This document shows positions 12,382 through 25,500 of a stretch of DNA of 64,000 nucleotides, piece by piece. The stretch is from Chaenocephalus aceratus. Its lineage: Eukaryota; Chordata; Actinopteri; Perciformes; Channichthyidae. Each line of letters starts with the position of its first letter. The first letter of the stretch is position 1. The DNA is taken from NCBI GenBank assembly GCA_023974075.1, contig CM043801.1:21693236-21757235 (forward strand), in the 5' to 3' direction. A model generated the notes under the pieces. It made no database searches and was not told where the DNA came from. It was given only the letters and a program-made list of their open reading frames with translations. A program made the translations under genes and the position numbers.

Positions 12382-15124
12382 CTAGAAAGAGGTAAGTTGG
12401 AAGAAGGAGAAAAGATGGGGAAGGGGTGAAGGGAATTGTCAAGGACAATTGGAGAAGGGGGTTGAAGAAAAGCAGAGGGAGAACAAACATGGCATTAGCA
12501 TCAAGAGCTTCCATCAACAAAACTGAGATTAATAGTTCTTATACTGCTGCTGTATAAAATACTCAACAGTGTACATGACAGACAGTTTAAATTGGCAGTG
12601 GCTGATTGTATGGCCTTAAACCCCGCTTGCTGGCAGTGGAGGTGGCAGGGCAGCATGTGTTCGCCCGCTTGATTACCTGGCAAGACGTGGAGAACTCTGT
12701 GGAAATGGGAGCAGTGGAGCAGGAGCACGGCAACAGCTCCCATACCATTTTAATGAGCACTTCTGACACGCATTCCTTTGCATGCATTTGCAAACACGTG
12801 CGTACACAAACACAGACCCACATACTAGATACACAAACTCAGGAAACGAGACGAGAAGGAGAAAGGATCTCTGGCTCAGTGTGTGTGTTCACATACACAG
12901 AACCAAATACCATATGAGAGAATTCAAACAAGAGCTGTCAACATTGGTTAAAACAGCAGTCGAGCTGCAGCGGAAATGAGAAGAACGTTTGTAAGACAGA
13001 AATAATAATCTTCCAAATCAACGCAGCTAAGCCCCCGGCGAACAAAAATCATGTGGGTGATTTGTAGTAGAAGGGAGCATAATATGGGGTACGACACTTT
13101 TAAAGATTCCTCCCCACTATTAACATCCATACACAAGCATTCACACACACATATTATGAACCCACAGTGTACACACACACAAGCACACAATGATTAACAA
13201 AAAGGCTCTGATTTATGTAGAATATGGCACACAAATCACAGTGAGGATTTTGGTGGGAAAAGGAAATAATAGATTCTAAACTATTCTGTTGTACTTCTAA
13301 ATACAATTAAGATAGACTGCTCCTTTCTTATCAAACATAACAATATTTTAAAGCTTCTGTTACAATGACATACACAAAGGTGCGCAGACAAAAACATTGC
13401 AAAAAAACGTGGCAAGTATGCAGATAGGATCGCATCCTTTGAGCTCAGTGGTCTTCTTCATGCGTAGAGGTAAGAACGATGTGCTTCTATATGCTGATGT
13501 TAATATGTAGGAGAATTAAAAAACATATATATACATTTTGAAGACAACGAGCAAGTTATTGTTGTGTCACCTTACGCCTGTGACCCTTTTTTGCCAGAGT
13601 CGTAAAAAGAAAAGTGTTTTCGAGTTCAGTTAACTAACTGCATTTGATGATGCCCCTTCACATACTGTGCTTTCAATTATATAAACTGCTTGATTAAAAT
13701 AATATAGATCCTTTCTTTCAGAATGCACATCCAATCACCAAAGACGTGGACACATGTAGGCAGAAAGATTGCTGTTTAATGTCTGGCTCAGGAGTGCTAG
13801 ATCTACAGTTAGAAATTAGGTGATACAAATGTGTTAGTGACAATGTGTCATCTCCTTGTTATTTGATATTATTGTGCCACTGACTTCACCTAATGTTTAG
13901 CAGTATTTTATTACTGTAGGCAGACAGCACACTGTGTAGCATTTCCTTCCCACTCCCTCCATGGAAGAGGCACCTAACTGAATGTCTACCTTCCCACCCA
14001 AAGGCCCTGCTGTGACAGGCATCTACCTGCCAGACATTCCTTTTCCTTTCTTCTCTTCCCTGCTTGTCGGACCTTTGAAATCCTCTTGCATGGATTTCTT
14101 CAGTCCATTACTGTACATGGGTTCACTCAAATGTACACACAAAACGGACGTGCACACATTCACTCACAACTCTTATAGCATGCCCCCTGTGTCTCACCTA
14201 AGCTTCATTTACTGTAGACGTGGGCTGAGGTTATCGCTGCAACCGCCCCCCCCCCCCATCCCAGACTGCAATCTAAGCAGTTTTGTTTTACAGTCAATGA
14301 AGGTATGACGAGAAATCCATGCACGTCACTGATTATGTGTCAACCACGTTTCTGTATCTGCCCTTTAAGAGCATCATCCAGGCCAACTCTAAAGTGGAGC
14401 AATTAAAGGCAATTTTCTTCTTCGAACACTAAAGTGAAGGACAGGCTGGCCCAGATAGGAGGAGAAGGTGACATTGAGCTTCTCTCAGCACCCTATCACT
14501 GGTCATGGTGTGACTCACATCCACACACCAACAGAAAGAGAGAGAGTTTGGACCTGGAGAAGGACACACGTATGTTAGTCTGTTTGATTTGTGTGTGTCG
14601 GTATGAAAAAAATAAAATGTATTGAAAGGGGATGAAGTGAAGTCCAGAATTGAGAAGAAAAGAAGAGGGGAGGATTTGGAGAGTGAGAGAGAAGCTTGAT
14701 GGAGGAATAGCATACAGCGCAATCAGGGGTCCGCTGCAATCTGTCAGCCCCTGTGACGGCCGTTTTTTAGATGCCTGGACTGCTAGCTGCCTGCCATTCA
14801 AAAGACATCTGTGCAAAAGGACAATACTCACTGAGAAGCCCAATACACACACTTGACACACACAAATGGATATTGGAGGTGTGAGTCTTCCAGATGCAGC
14901 CAGGCACACAGTCTCTAGAAGATTGCTTTGTTTTATGCGTAAAAAACATAGTGAAGCATTTTCATATACTCTCAAAATTAGGGGCCACACACATGTGCAG
15001 CTTTAAACACACACACACGGTCCAGAAAGGTCACCTGTAACAGAGCATTATGTTTCCAGTTGGCTAACCTAACAGTCGGCTAATGTTACAAGCAGGGCAG
15101 TCTCTTCCATTTAAGTGGAGCAAG

Positions 15125-15156
<32 letters not shown>

Positions 15157-16576
15157 TGTGTGTGTGGGTGGTGTGTGTGTGTGTGTGGTGTGTTTCGATA
15201 TTTGGGTGAGAGTGACAGTTAGCCAGAGTGGAAGAGGAAAATGTATCCTTAACAACCAGTCACGGCTCTTGCTTTTACACTCACACACTTTCATCCGCTC
15301 TCTTTCTCGCGCACGTACACTCGCACACGCACTTCAAGTCTCATAGCCAGAGGATACTAGAGTAATCAGCAGAGGAGGACAGCTCAATCTGGAGAAGGGC
15401 TGTTTCAGTGAGAGGCTCCAATGAGAAGCATCTAAAGGGCCCCAACAGAGAGGGAGGGCAGCTAATGTTAATGATTTTGAGACCGTCAATTTTCGGAGCT
15501 TACAATACCAGCCACATCCCATTTTCTGTACTTAGAGATAGCTATAAAAAAACATGTTTCATTGCATACTGCAAGACCACTTTTTCTCTTGCATTAACCA
15601 ATTTCCAGCCTGCTCTTGCCATTTCCTGTTCCAGAATTGCTGCCTCAGTCTGAATAAACGTCAAAGAATGCACGATAAACTATGGTCCTAATAACAATAC
15701 GGTTCATGTCCCAGAAAAGAAGATGAATTAAATATGTTTAACTGATTGCGCAGTTGGTGCACAGAGAAGAACAAAAAACGCACATGAATTAGATCTATTC
15801 AAATATATTACAATTCACGGAGTAGGTGTTCTGCATTAATCAGTCAAATTCTGCGAGGCCAATCAGCACAAAGCAAGCCAATTATCTGATTTCTCCTAAA
15901 ATTACACATGCATACAGCAAACCTCACCCGATAGTTTAATCTGTGTGTGAAGGCAGAATTAGGGAAACTATTCACCCCATAACAGTCCTTCATCACTTAT
16001 TTTCCCTTTCTTTTGACAGACACTGGACGAAATGGTGAGCAATTCCCTAACCATTAGCTTATCTCTGTTCACCAGAGAGGAAGGCCCCTATTAACAGCAC
16101 TCTGGGAAGGCAGAATAAGGTCGTGCTCACTGTTATAAAGCATGGGAGAGACTGACAGTCACCGGCTTTTAGACATGGTGGGAAAACACACAGAGAAAAC
16201 AGGGCAACAGGAAATTAAGAATGACTCAAAGCCAAAGTGTCTCTGTCATTTGTCTGGTAGTCTGTGAACAAAACAGGAGTCGAGTCAAAATGCTGGTCCT
16301 TTTTCAATTATGTCATAATCACTGTGTGACTAAGTGCACTTTTCCTTTTTTTTCCCTTGGATACCAGAAAAGATAATAACACACTGGTGTCTGAGAACTT
16401 CGAGTCGTGGCTGAAACCTGTCTCTGCGGTCTTGCCTTGGGTCCTCGCCATGCTGCTTCCCTGATGGCTTCCACAGGATTGTAGCTGACATCCTCGTTGA
16501 TTTATCTTCTTATTACAGACACATGCATTTCCTAACATTCGGACTATATGCTGTCAAATGTATTATCTCTTCGATT
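12382..16576. other. Intron 1 segment without recognised gene
   Basis: Unique-looking sequence with short CA-rich patches (12790-12830, 13145-13190), a C-run near 14247-14258 and a (GT)n repeat at 15126-15190. The open frame at 14496-14990 on the minus strand is not similar to anything I know. The stretch 15830-15980, with repeated ATTA/CCAATCA motifs, might be regulatory. Confidence 0.5.
15126..15192. repeat. (GT)n compound microsatellite
   Basis: GT repeats broken by GG interruptions. Confidence 0.9.
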
Positions 16577-16892
16577 TACACACGGCATCTATTGCACGTC
16601 TGTCCGTCCTGGGAGAGGGATCCCTCCTCTGTTTGCTCTCCCTGAGGTTCTCCCATTTTCCCCTTTAAACTGTGGGTTTTCTCTGGAAGTTTTTCCTTGT
16701 ACGATGTGAGGGTCTAAGGATAGAGGGTGTTGTTTTTCTCATACTGATATTCTGAACAATCTGTGCTGTTGTATTAGCTGTAAAGTCTCTCTACTGTAGG
16801 CTATTTTTATTATATGTTACAGCACTTTGGCTCGACCAAAAATCGTTTATAAATGTGCTATATAAATAAAACTTGATTTGATTTGATTTGAT
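16577..16892 (+). mobile_element. Non-LTR retroposon 3' end with (TTGAT)n tail
   Basis: This contains blocks I recognise as a widespread fish retroposon 3' region: GTCCGTCCTGGGAGAGGGAT, TGCTCTCCCTGAGGTT, TTTTTCCTTGTACGATGTGA and GGGTCTAAGGATAGAGG, then GTGCTATATAAATAAA and a TTGAT pentanucleotide tail at about 16873-16892. No coding capacity is left. The exact LINE family is uncertain. Confidence 0.7.
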
Positions 16893-19303
16893 AATGTTCA
16901 GCAATTTTAGCACTTCGTTTTGTCTATTTAGAAAAGTTTTGACATTACTTAGTTCCACCAATTCAGAATATGCCAACATGTGCATGCATGTGTTATGTCA
17001 AAATGCATCGTGCCAATTTGAGCTGGACAAATTAGAGTTTGAATATTCAGCATGTTTCCCGGAAGATTTTGAGCATGCCTCTAGTTGTATAAAGTGTATT
17101 TAAAACCTTGTCCTTCACTTTTGTACGGTAGAACATTTGACCATATTAATATATTTTGCTGATGCTATTTGTGCTTTTAAACACAGAATAAAATATAATA
17201 AATGTTACTATGACAACTAATGCGACTGCTGTTAATACTAGTGCCTAAAAAAAAAAGGCTTGATCTGATCCGCCTCTAGCGTGAAGCCTGCATGCTTTCT
17301 CTTAATGTCATACAGAGAGGGATGTAAGCTGGAAAGAATCAGAAAATGCCCATAAGTATAGACCCTCTGGACATAAACATAAACTGGACTTACCATCATG
17401 TGCAGACTCTTTTTAGATTAGACATTTGGGGACAGATCGCCAATAATAGGAGGTTTTAAACTGGAGGTGGTTGATTCTGCTGGATATCACTGCAACTACA
17501 CTCAATAGCTCAATAATCAAGCCACTAATCAGCCTGAGCACAGTAGGCCCTGGTTTAACTGAGAATTCACATCAATTATTGTCCCTAATAGCACCTTCTC
17601 ATTTAATGATTATGCACATAATTAGCACAGCATAAAGTTGTGAAGTTGCCTCAAACCCCATTCTAGATGAAGTAGTGTCATATTACTAGAATAATCTTCA
17701 CAATTTGCTAATTTTTTTCTATTTGGCATCTAGCAATACATATCAGCTGCACTTCATTGTTGGGGCTGGATCAGTAAGCATATATGAACAACATAATGTC
17801 ATTTAGTCAAGGTCGAAATACAATCAAAGATGTTTCACCCATTGGTATATTAACAAGATACTAGACTTTACACTGAACTGAACCTAACTAGTCTGAGGTT
17901 CAGTTTTTTACAGTCTGACACTGCTGGCACTAAAGCTTTGGAGAAGTATGCATGTAGGAATGTAGGACGCATTACATGTGAACAGTTGGTAAATCTCCAT
18001 ACTTTTCTTCTGAAGCACATTCGACAAAATGGCATGACTGCGACCACACTGATATGCTGACACACATTACTGATGGCTCCTGGTTATGGTTGCCATTGCG
18101 TAACTGACACTGTTTCAAACCGCAGTGCACAGTAAAGTGTGTTTGTGTGTGTTTTTGCAGCGCATGCATTCATGTGCACAAATGCTGTGGGATCTAAGAG
18201 ATTAGCAGCCTAATCCATCATTGGTGAGAGTGTGTGTGTGTGTGTGTCCACAGCAAGGTGGATTATTGCCAGTGCCAAGGGAAAACACCCATGGACACCA
18301 GGAATCACACACATGCGCATTCACCCACACCCACACTTGAGCAGCAGATTAGGGTTAAACGGATGAAAAAATGACAGGGATATTTAGCAAAAGAGCCTCA
18401 CATGTCTCATCCACCAACTGTACACACATCGAGAAACAAATGCTTAATACAGGCAACACCATGGTCTCTGTTTAACAGCCACAAGCCTGCATTCCTCTTT
18501 GCTGTTAGTCTACTTTTCGTTGTGCTCCTAACTTTCACACGCACAGAACGACCTATGGGCGACCCAGGCTTTAACCTAGACCCGCCGAGATGCTCAACAG
18601 TCTGGTAATGTGAGCCAAGCAGAAAGTCACATAAATAGCTTCCTCGAGCCAGACGAGGTGGCGACCACACAACACATTAATAACGCATAACTATGAGGCC
18701 AGCTGATCCCTGAGCTGCTTTCTTCAAGCCTACACTTAGTATCACAGTATCTTTACTTCTCTATTTTATATGTATTACTAATCTATCTTACCCTGAATAC
18801 TGCTCTCAAATGTCAAACTCAGTTGACTTGAAACAGACTTGTGTTAATTGGTTGGGAAAAGTTTGAACAGCTACAATTTGGGAAGAGGAATGGCTAAAGA
18901 AATAATGTGATCATTTAATGATGTGGGCCGTTGGGAGTATATTACTTGATTAGAGTTAAATGGCTCTGGCTGTGATTAACTCTGTGGTCAGCCAATGTTA
19001 ACAAAGAGGCCGGAGAGAAATGAAGAGGAGTAGGGAAGAAGAATAGAACAAAGGAGAGGAGATAAGACAGGATACTACCTGCATGTTTCAAGACCACCTA
19101 GTTTTTGTATGCTCATGCCAAGGCCCTATTCACTGTTTTCGGTTGCCCTTTTGAGGAATGCAACGGTCCAATACTGATATCAAGCTGACACTAGATTACA
19201 TATTTGGATAGGCGACATTGGAGCTTTTCTATTCAGTGCAAGAATAGTTTTTTTGTAATTGTGTTTGCATTTGTTTGGGACTTAAATTTGATTGTATGTA
19301 TAC
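16893..19303. other. Intron 1 segment without recognised gene
   Basis: AT-rich intronic DNA, with a short GT run at 18228-18247. No coding signal. Confidence 0.5.
17500..17660. promoter_or_regulatory. Candidate conserved noncoding element
   Basis: A run of homeodomain-type core motifs (TAATCA, CAATTATT, CTAATAG, TTAATGATTATGCA, CATAATTAG) within 160 bp and no repeat signature. Function is inferred from motif density only. Confidence 0.22.
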
Positions 19304-19980
19304 CATTCCCAAACCGCCCCCTACACACCCTACCCCTCCGTTTGCACGTTCACGCGGAGGCTCCGCCATATTGAGGGCTGTTCCAAAGCAACGAGTGTGG
19401 AGGGGGAGTGGGCTATCAATCCCTCAAACAGCGAGTCTGCAGCGGTGCTGACTTGAGACCGGTCTCTACCTGACCGGAGTCACGCTGTGTGTGTCCGTCA
19501 GGAAACACGCTGTGTACAAGTAGTTCCAGCAAACATCCACTGATAAATTGCGACGTTAACAACCTCATGATGACCTCATATGTTTTTAACTTAGGATCAT
19601 ACCTGTGTTTAGTCTAGAAAAAGGTAAATGTGTGCATTTTATTATAAAGTTGTGTATATTTACAGACCATTGCAAAACTAAGAAGCTTATAAACATCAGG
19701 TTTAAAACTAAAAGAGCTTTGAAACACAATGAAAGATGTTTGGAGTTTTATTTGAGTTATTCATTTAAACTTTTTGTCTAAGAGATGCTGATTTGAAACC
19801 GTTGTTACATACAGTTACGGCATTTCCTGTTTCTGCCGGAGAGAGGGGAGGCCGTCCCAAAGCTTGCTGCTGTATTTACTCCCTCCATCTGACAGGAGGG
19901 AGCTGCGAGTGTGGCTACAGACGGAGTTCACTCCATCACGGAGGGGTAGGGTCGAGGGAGTGGTTTGGGATTGGGCCCTA
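19304..19980. mobile_element. MITE-like element with CCCTACCCCTCCG inverted ends
   Basis: The left end (CCCAAACCGCCCCCTACACA, then CCCTACCCCTCCG at 19328-19340) is mirrored at 19939-19975 (CGGAGGGGTAGGG, then TGGTTTGGGATTGGG). GTATAC occurs on both outer sides (19298-19303 and 19981-19986), a possible target duplication. The left tip seems to have lost a few bases. There is no transposase frame, so the element is non-autonomous. It resembles a common fish MITE type whose superfamily I cannot fix. Confidence 0.65.
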
Positions 19981-21347
19981 GTATACATGTTTTTCCTAAT
20001 TAACTCAGTTGAATTGTTTTGTACTGGCAATGTCATTTCAAAGTAAAAAATGCAATAGTTTCAGTGTGAGGCAGTGGGACATGAAAGTGAATAAAATCAT
20101 TATGGATTGTGACCCTGTGTATATCGTCTCTCATAGTAACAGATGTATTCCAGATGCTGGAACATCAGACTGGAGGAAAACAGTGATGGTGTCATACTTT
20201 ACATATAAAAATGGATTAGTAATTGTAATTTCACAGAGAAGACAACCTGAACTGACATTTTAATTGACAGCTCACATGAAGGCCCACAGTTAAGTTGAAG
20301 ACCAGTGCACGACTTTAAGCTTCAACAGTGTCACTGGGTCAGAAAGAGCCTCTGTGATCCCAATTTTGTTGCAGCCCTCTTATGGGAGATTTCATTTTAA
20401 GAAACAAGAAGGATTACAACAGCTTTTGTAATTATGTTGCTGTCGCCCTGCGAAACATGCCGGACTGCCCACTCTGATGAAACAAACCAAGAGTGACTAC
20501 CACATGCAAATGCACATGACTGTAATTGCTTATTGTTGCCTTCTTGTCTTTCCTTTTCACACACACATGTACAGGCCCACACGTTATTCCCAGTACCCAA
20601 TGAGTAACAAAGATTGTGAGCACCAGCTGCTTTAACTGCTAGTTCTGTTCAATAAGCTGGTACAGTCACTTGGCTGTCAAAGAGGCTGATGTGGTGTTGA
20701 AGCTTTAAGCAACATGCCAACTTGCAAAACCATGTCATCTCCACTCTTTATCCATTCCCACCAATCTGTTCACCTGTGTGTTGACTGAGATTAATTCAGA
20801 CTGACCTGGCATGCAGGAGAATGTAATTTACTCAGCAAGAATAACACACCAACAATATACTGTACAGAAACACACTCTCCCAGTTACACCCTGTAACCCA
20901 CCCTTCTCCTGGTGGTTACAGACAAGCCTTGACTTGAGTTTTTCTTAACTTGAGTTTTTCTGTGTCTCTTAGACATACATCGTAGTCCATCTTAAAATGA
21001 AAGTAAGTAAAGACAGGCTGCAGAAAGCTGACCTCATTTCTGTGTGTGGGTGATTATTTTTCCACAAATGATAAAGCAAAGGACTTTGACAGGAAGTGTC
21101 AACAGATGACACACATCGGACTGAAGATCCTGTCACATGATGCACCCTGACACCTTCTGTGAAACTGCGCGCAATGAAGTCTCAAAGCTTGACAAAAACT
21201 CTTCGAGATGAGGGAGGATGAAGAAGGAAAAACAGAAGGTGTTTTCACAAAAGAAACCTGCAACATTCAGGGCTTCAAACATCTTTGAGACTTTTTGGTA
21301 TTCACAGTTTCCCAGAATGAAACAATCCGTCTTTTCACAGAGGGCAG
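19981..21347. other. Intron 1 segment, nothing recognised
   Basis: I see no gene, transposon end or long repeat here. Confidence 0.5.
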
Positions 21348-21835
21348 TTGTCACGATTGTTATGTTATGTCATGTTTTTTAGTTTTGTATGTCTAGGTTT
21401 GGTTTTATTTTGCTGTTCTGTTCTCCCTGTTTCATGTTTCTCCTCCTTGTTACTTGTCTGGTCCTTCTCCTTGTGTTTCCCTGGTGTGTCTGATTGTCTG
21501 ATTGTGTTCACCTGTTGCCCTTGTGTTTCTCCCTCCTTTACCCAGCTGTTTCTTGTTCCTTGATTACCCCTCCCTGTATTAGTCTCGTCTTTTCCTGTGT
21601 TTCCCTGTCGGTTTCATTGTTTGTTTGTTTGTCCTCCCTTCACGTCACGTGTCATGGTTTTCTCTCCGGTCTTCCTCCATGTTTTTCACGGTCAGTTTTT
21701 GTGTTATTGTTTTCCTGTGCCATGTTTTGTTATCAGCTTTTAAATAAAGCTCGCTTTTTGTTTCTAAACCTTTTTCCGTTTTTGTAGTCTGCATTTGGGG
21801 TCCTACCTTTTCCACGATCTTACAGAGATCATAAC
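21348..21835 (+). repeat. CT-rich dispersed repeat, possibly a solo LTR or retroposon 3' region
   Basis: It starts with TGTCACGATTG, continues with pyrimidine-rich sequence and has an AATAAA polyadenylation-like signal near 21742. It ends in a TCTGCATTTGGGGTCCTACC block that I associate with an abundant fish repeat. The end is decayed. No duplication could be assigned, so the class stays open. Confidence 0.45.
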
Positions 21836-22494
21836 AGCAGTTCAAGATATGTGCAACACCGTAGCAAAGATAACATGGAATATATAGACATCAAGAGGAC
21901 CATTGTCACTTCTTGTAGAGTTTGAATAATTGCCATTTGCTGTTAAATGTTTATCTCTCCAGCTTGATTGCTGACCATTGGCATTGGTTTGAAACAGCTC
22001 TCCAGTTATTATCAACATAGGTTCCTTTTAGAAATGATAGAATATGTCAGAAAGAGAAACCACTTTTATATTATTGTGTTTATGCTCTATTAATTAATGT
22101 GGGTGCATCATAGTCTGAGTATGCACATTGCCAGGGGAACATTTTTATAAAAACAATGTATGGATATGTAAGGATGTTAACATGTACATTTCTACCACAT
22201 TTAATTGCACGTGTTATGGGGGACACGGACAAAGCAGAAGGAGAGTTGGTACAGTATAGTACATTTGTTCCTTTGTGCATGTGGGAGGGAGAGTTCATGG
22301 CTTGGCTTCTATAAATGTGCAAGCTTCCCTTTGTGGCCGAGCTGTCTCCTGGTGGTCAAAGAACAAACACAGCAGCTCCCCTCTGCTCTGTTCTGCTCAG
22401 AGGTGGAGAGGCTGACAGATAGAGGCTGACCTGCTGTTGTCAGGTTCTGTCAAAGAAACACAAGCTGGAAACACATTCAGCCAGGACCGAGTCA

Positions 22495-22571
<77 letters not shown>

Positions 22572-25500
22572 AGAGAGAGGGAGGCTGGTGGGTGATGCAG
22601 CTGTGAGAGATGTACGTAGGAGAAAATGGGAAGGTAAGCATATAAAAGAACTGGGGCAATGTGAAAAGAAAAAGTAGGAGATTCAAACGTTGTTGGAAGC
22701 AAAGACACACTTAGAGAGCAAACAAACACTGGGAAGAGTAAGGAAGGTTGAGAAGGAAAGTATGAGTAATCAAAGGATCTTGTGAGCTTTAAGTTGTTTT
22801 ATTATAAATTAAAGCAGATCTACATCCAGAGTGTTTTAGAGGTTTTGGTTTTACAGCCTGTTTATCAAAATCTTTAGTCCACTTATTGCTCTCATGAACA
22901 TTGAGCAGCTGTTGCTTTGCACTTTCTTTCTATGCAAATCATCAAAAAGCAGCAGACGTAGTTTGTGACTACGTGGTGAAACAGTGAGCAAACAAATCCC
23001 CTCACGACTTGTAGACGCAAAACAGAACCACAATGAACATTAACAAAACATTTTAAAGGTATAATACTACAACAAAAATGCAGGTACATGTACATGCAAT
23101 CAACCCTATCAAAAGAATGCAAAATCCGCACTACTACTGTAGCTACCAAATCATGTAATGTCTTAACTTTTTCTGATAAGCAGCTAGAAACCACCACCAA
23201 CTTGTTCAATATTGTTCTGAAACAAAAGCATGCAAGTCTCTTTGAAGCCTTAAACATCAAATATACAACAATCTGCCAGATGACTTAGCAACTGGTTATA
23301 AATTGTAGATCTAACAGTTTTCTGCCAGTTGATAAATTATGAATCAGATGATCTTCTCAAACGTATTACAAGGGATTTGCAGACACAGCTGTAAACTTGA
23401 CTGCCTAAAGCGCAACTCTTTGTTCTCACACTCTTTCTCACACGTCAAGTTCTTAAAATTGCACAATATGGTGAACGGTGCATTTTGGTGCAAAATCACA
23501 TTTTGGGTGTGCATCCAACCAAACCTAAACTTAAATGTACTGTCTGTGATGACTTCTGTATGCATAGGCAATACTGGTTACTAAATAATAATTATACAAA
23601 TAATAACTAAACCACTTAGACCTCCAACATTCAGACGCTGTCAGCTAAGATTGACACTTCCAGCTTCCACTCTGAAGAAAGAATGAACAGTCAAATGTTC
23701 AAATCCTTTGAATACAAATAAAGCATAAATGGCACATATGATGGAAGTCTTGCATGTACCCTTTGTTTAATTGGTCTCTTCTCTTTCTGATGCCATAGTA
23801 CAAAGGCCCCTCACAGAAAGTCATCAATCATCATGTCTTAAATCACACACACACACCCCTGCCACTCCCATCCAACGGTTTTCAAACACTTCGAAAGGTT
23901 GTCAAATCCTCAATCCGATCTTCTTTAATCCTCCATAATGATTCAGATCAGTACTAAATGATCGTATTTAGATCAGTGCTTGGAGAACATGTGCCTGATG
24001 CTCTCTGCCTCAGTCATCATCAGATCAAAGCACAGACAAGTCTCTCAGTCCATCCCTTAGTTCACTCATCTCTCCTCCCTCACACTCTCCCCCCCTTTCC
24101 TTCCTTCGCCTCTGGCTGGGAATCTGGCCAGGGAATCTGTGATTCCAAAGAACAGATCCACACATGCCCAGATCCTCCAACACTGGCATGTTTTATTTAT
24201 TGCTGGGGATAGACAACGGTCTTTACCTCGGGGAGTTTCTCTTCGACTATTATTTTATGATTTGTCTACATTTAAAGAAGTGATAAATAGTATCATCACC
24301 TGTCATCTGGTGGCATTATTGGTTTGATGGGAAATAAATTGCACAACTAACTGCTTATTTAGTCCAATTTGCTTCTACTGTATGCACACTCCCTCCATTT
24401 AAGCATTACAATAAACAATATTGCTGAGGTCTGATCAATCAACACGGCACCACCACAGCACTTTAATATGTGAACCAAATGGGCACAGCTGTGTATTTCA
24501 GTGTGTGTGTTCCTATTAACTGACAGTCACACGCATTATGGCTGTGGGCTTCAACGATTGCTCTCATCAATGATTGCTCATAGATCCCACAACCAGTTAG
24601 TCACATTAAAAGCCAGATCTCAAACGGGTTGACATGGGAACTACCGTTGTACAAGGAAAGCCCTGTTTTGGTGTAGTTGTGCGTGTGTGCATGGTTTGCG
24701 TGCCAAGCTGTCTATTTGGAAGTCAGGTCAGAACAGGCTATCACTGCAGGCCTCACTTAGTCACTGTGAGTCAGTGAAATGTCTTGACAACAGACAGAGA
24801 GACACGGCTAACTGACAGCCAGGCCGAGAGACCAAAAGGCAAGCAAACACAAACATGAAAGTAAAATGGTTAATGGGCAGCAAGACAACACAGTGGAATA
24901 CATTTTCTATATAGGCTGGCAGGTAGGCAGACAACAAACAAAGACTGATGGAGAAGATAGGCACACATAACACTGTCAAGATGCAGATAAAGATGCTTAG
25001 AGAATGTCAGCACTATTAAATATGTGGTTTCTGTTTTTCTCATTGCCTGCAACCGGCTTGTTCTCTCAGAAAAACCACAATGACACTCCATGACACATCA
25101 CAGAGCACCATTCGCCACAGTAGCTCATTTCAGAAACCAGGCCACCAAATCATTGTTCTATGTAGGCCACCATCGCTGATGTCACACACTTTCTGCTGCC
25201 TGATGCAAAACAGCATGGGCCTTGACCATTTACAAATAATGACTGAAGAACCACACCCCAGCTGTGTCTGGGATCTTTCGGGGAAAAGGGGCTTTATGGG
25301 AAGCTTAGTCATTTCCAGGATGTTAGTGGTACAATCTCGAGTAAAGTTTGTGTTTCATTTAGTTTAGACACAAAAGCAAAGCATCATATTTGTGGGCATG
25401 TGATTGTGCCTACATTGAAAAATAACATCATTCAACAAATTTAAAATGATTTTGGCTACTCTTTAAGTTAATGTTACCATAGCTGCAACATAACACACTA

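Noticed and set aside
14496..14990. 164-codon minus-strand frame
   Set aside because: Ser/Leu/Cys-rich with no family resemblance, inside an intron.
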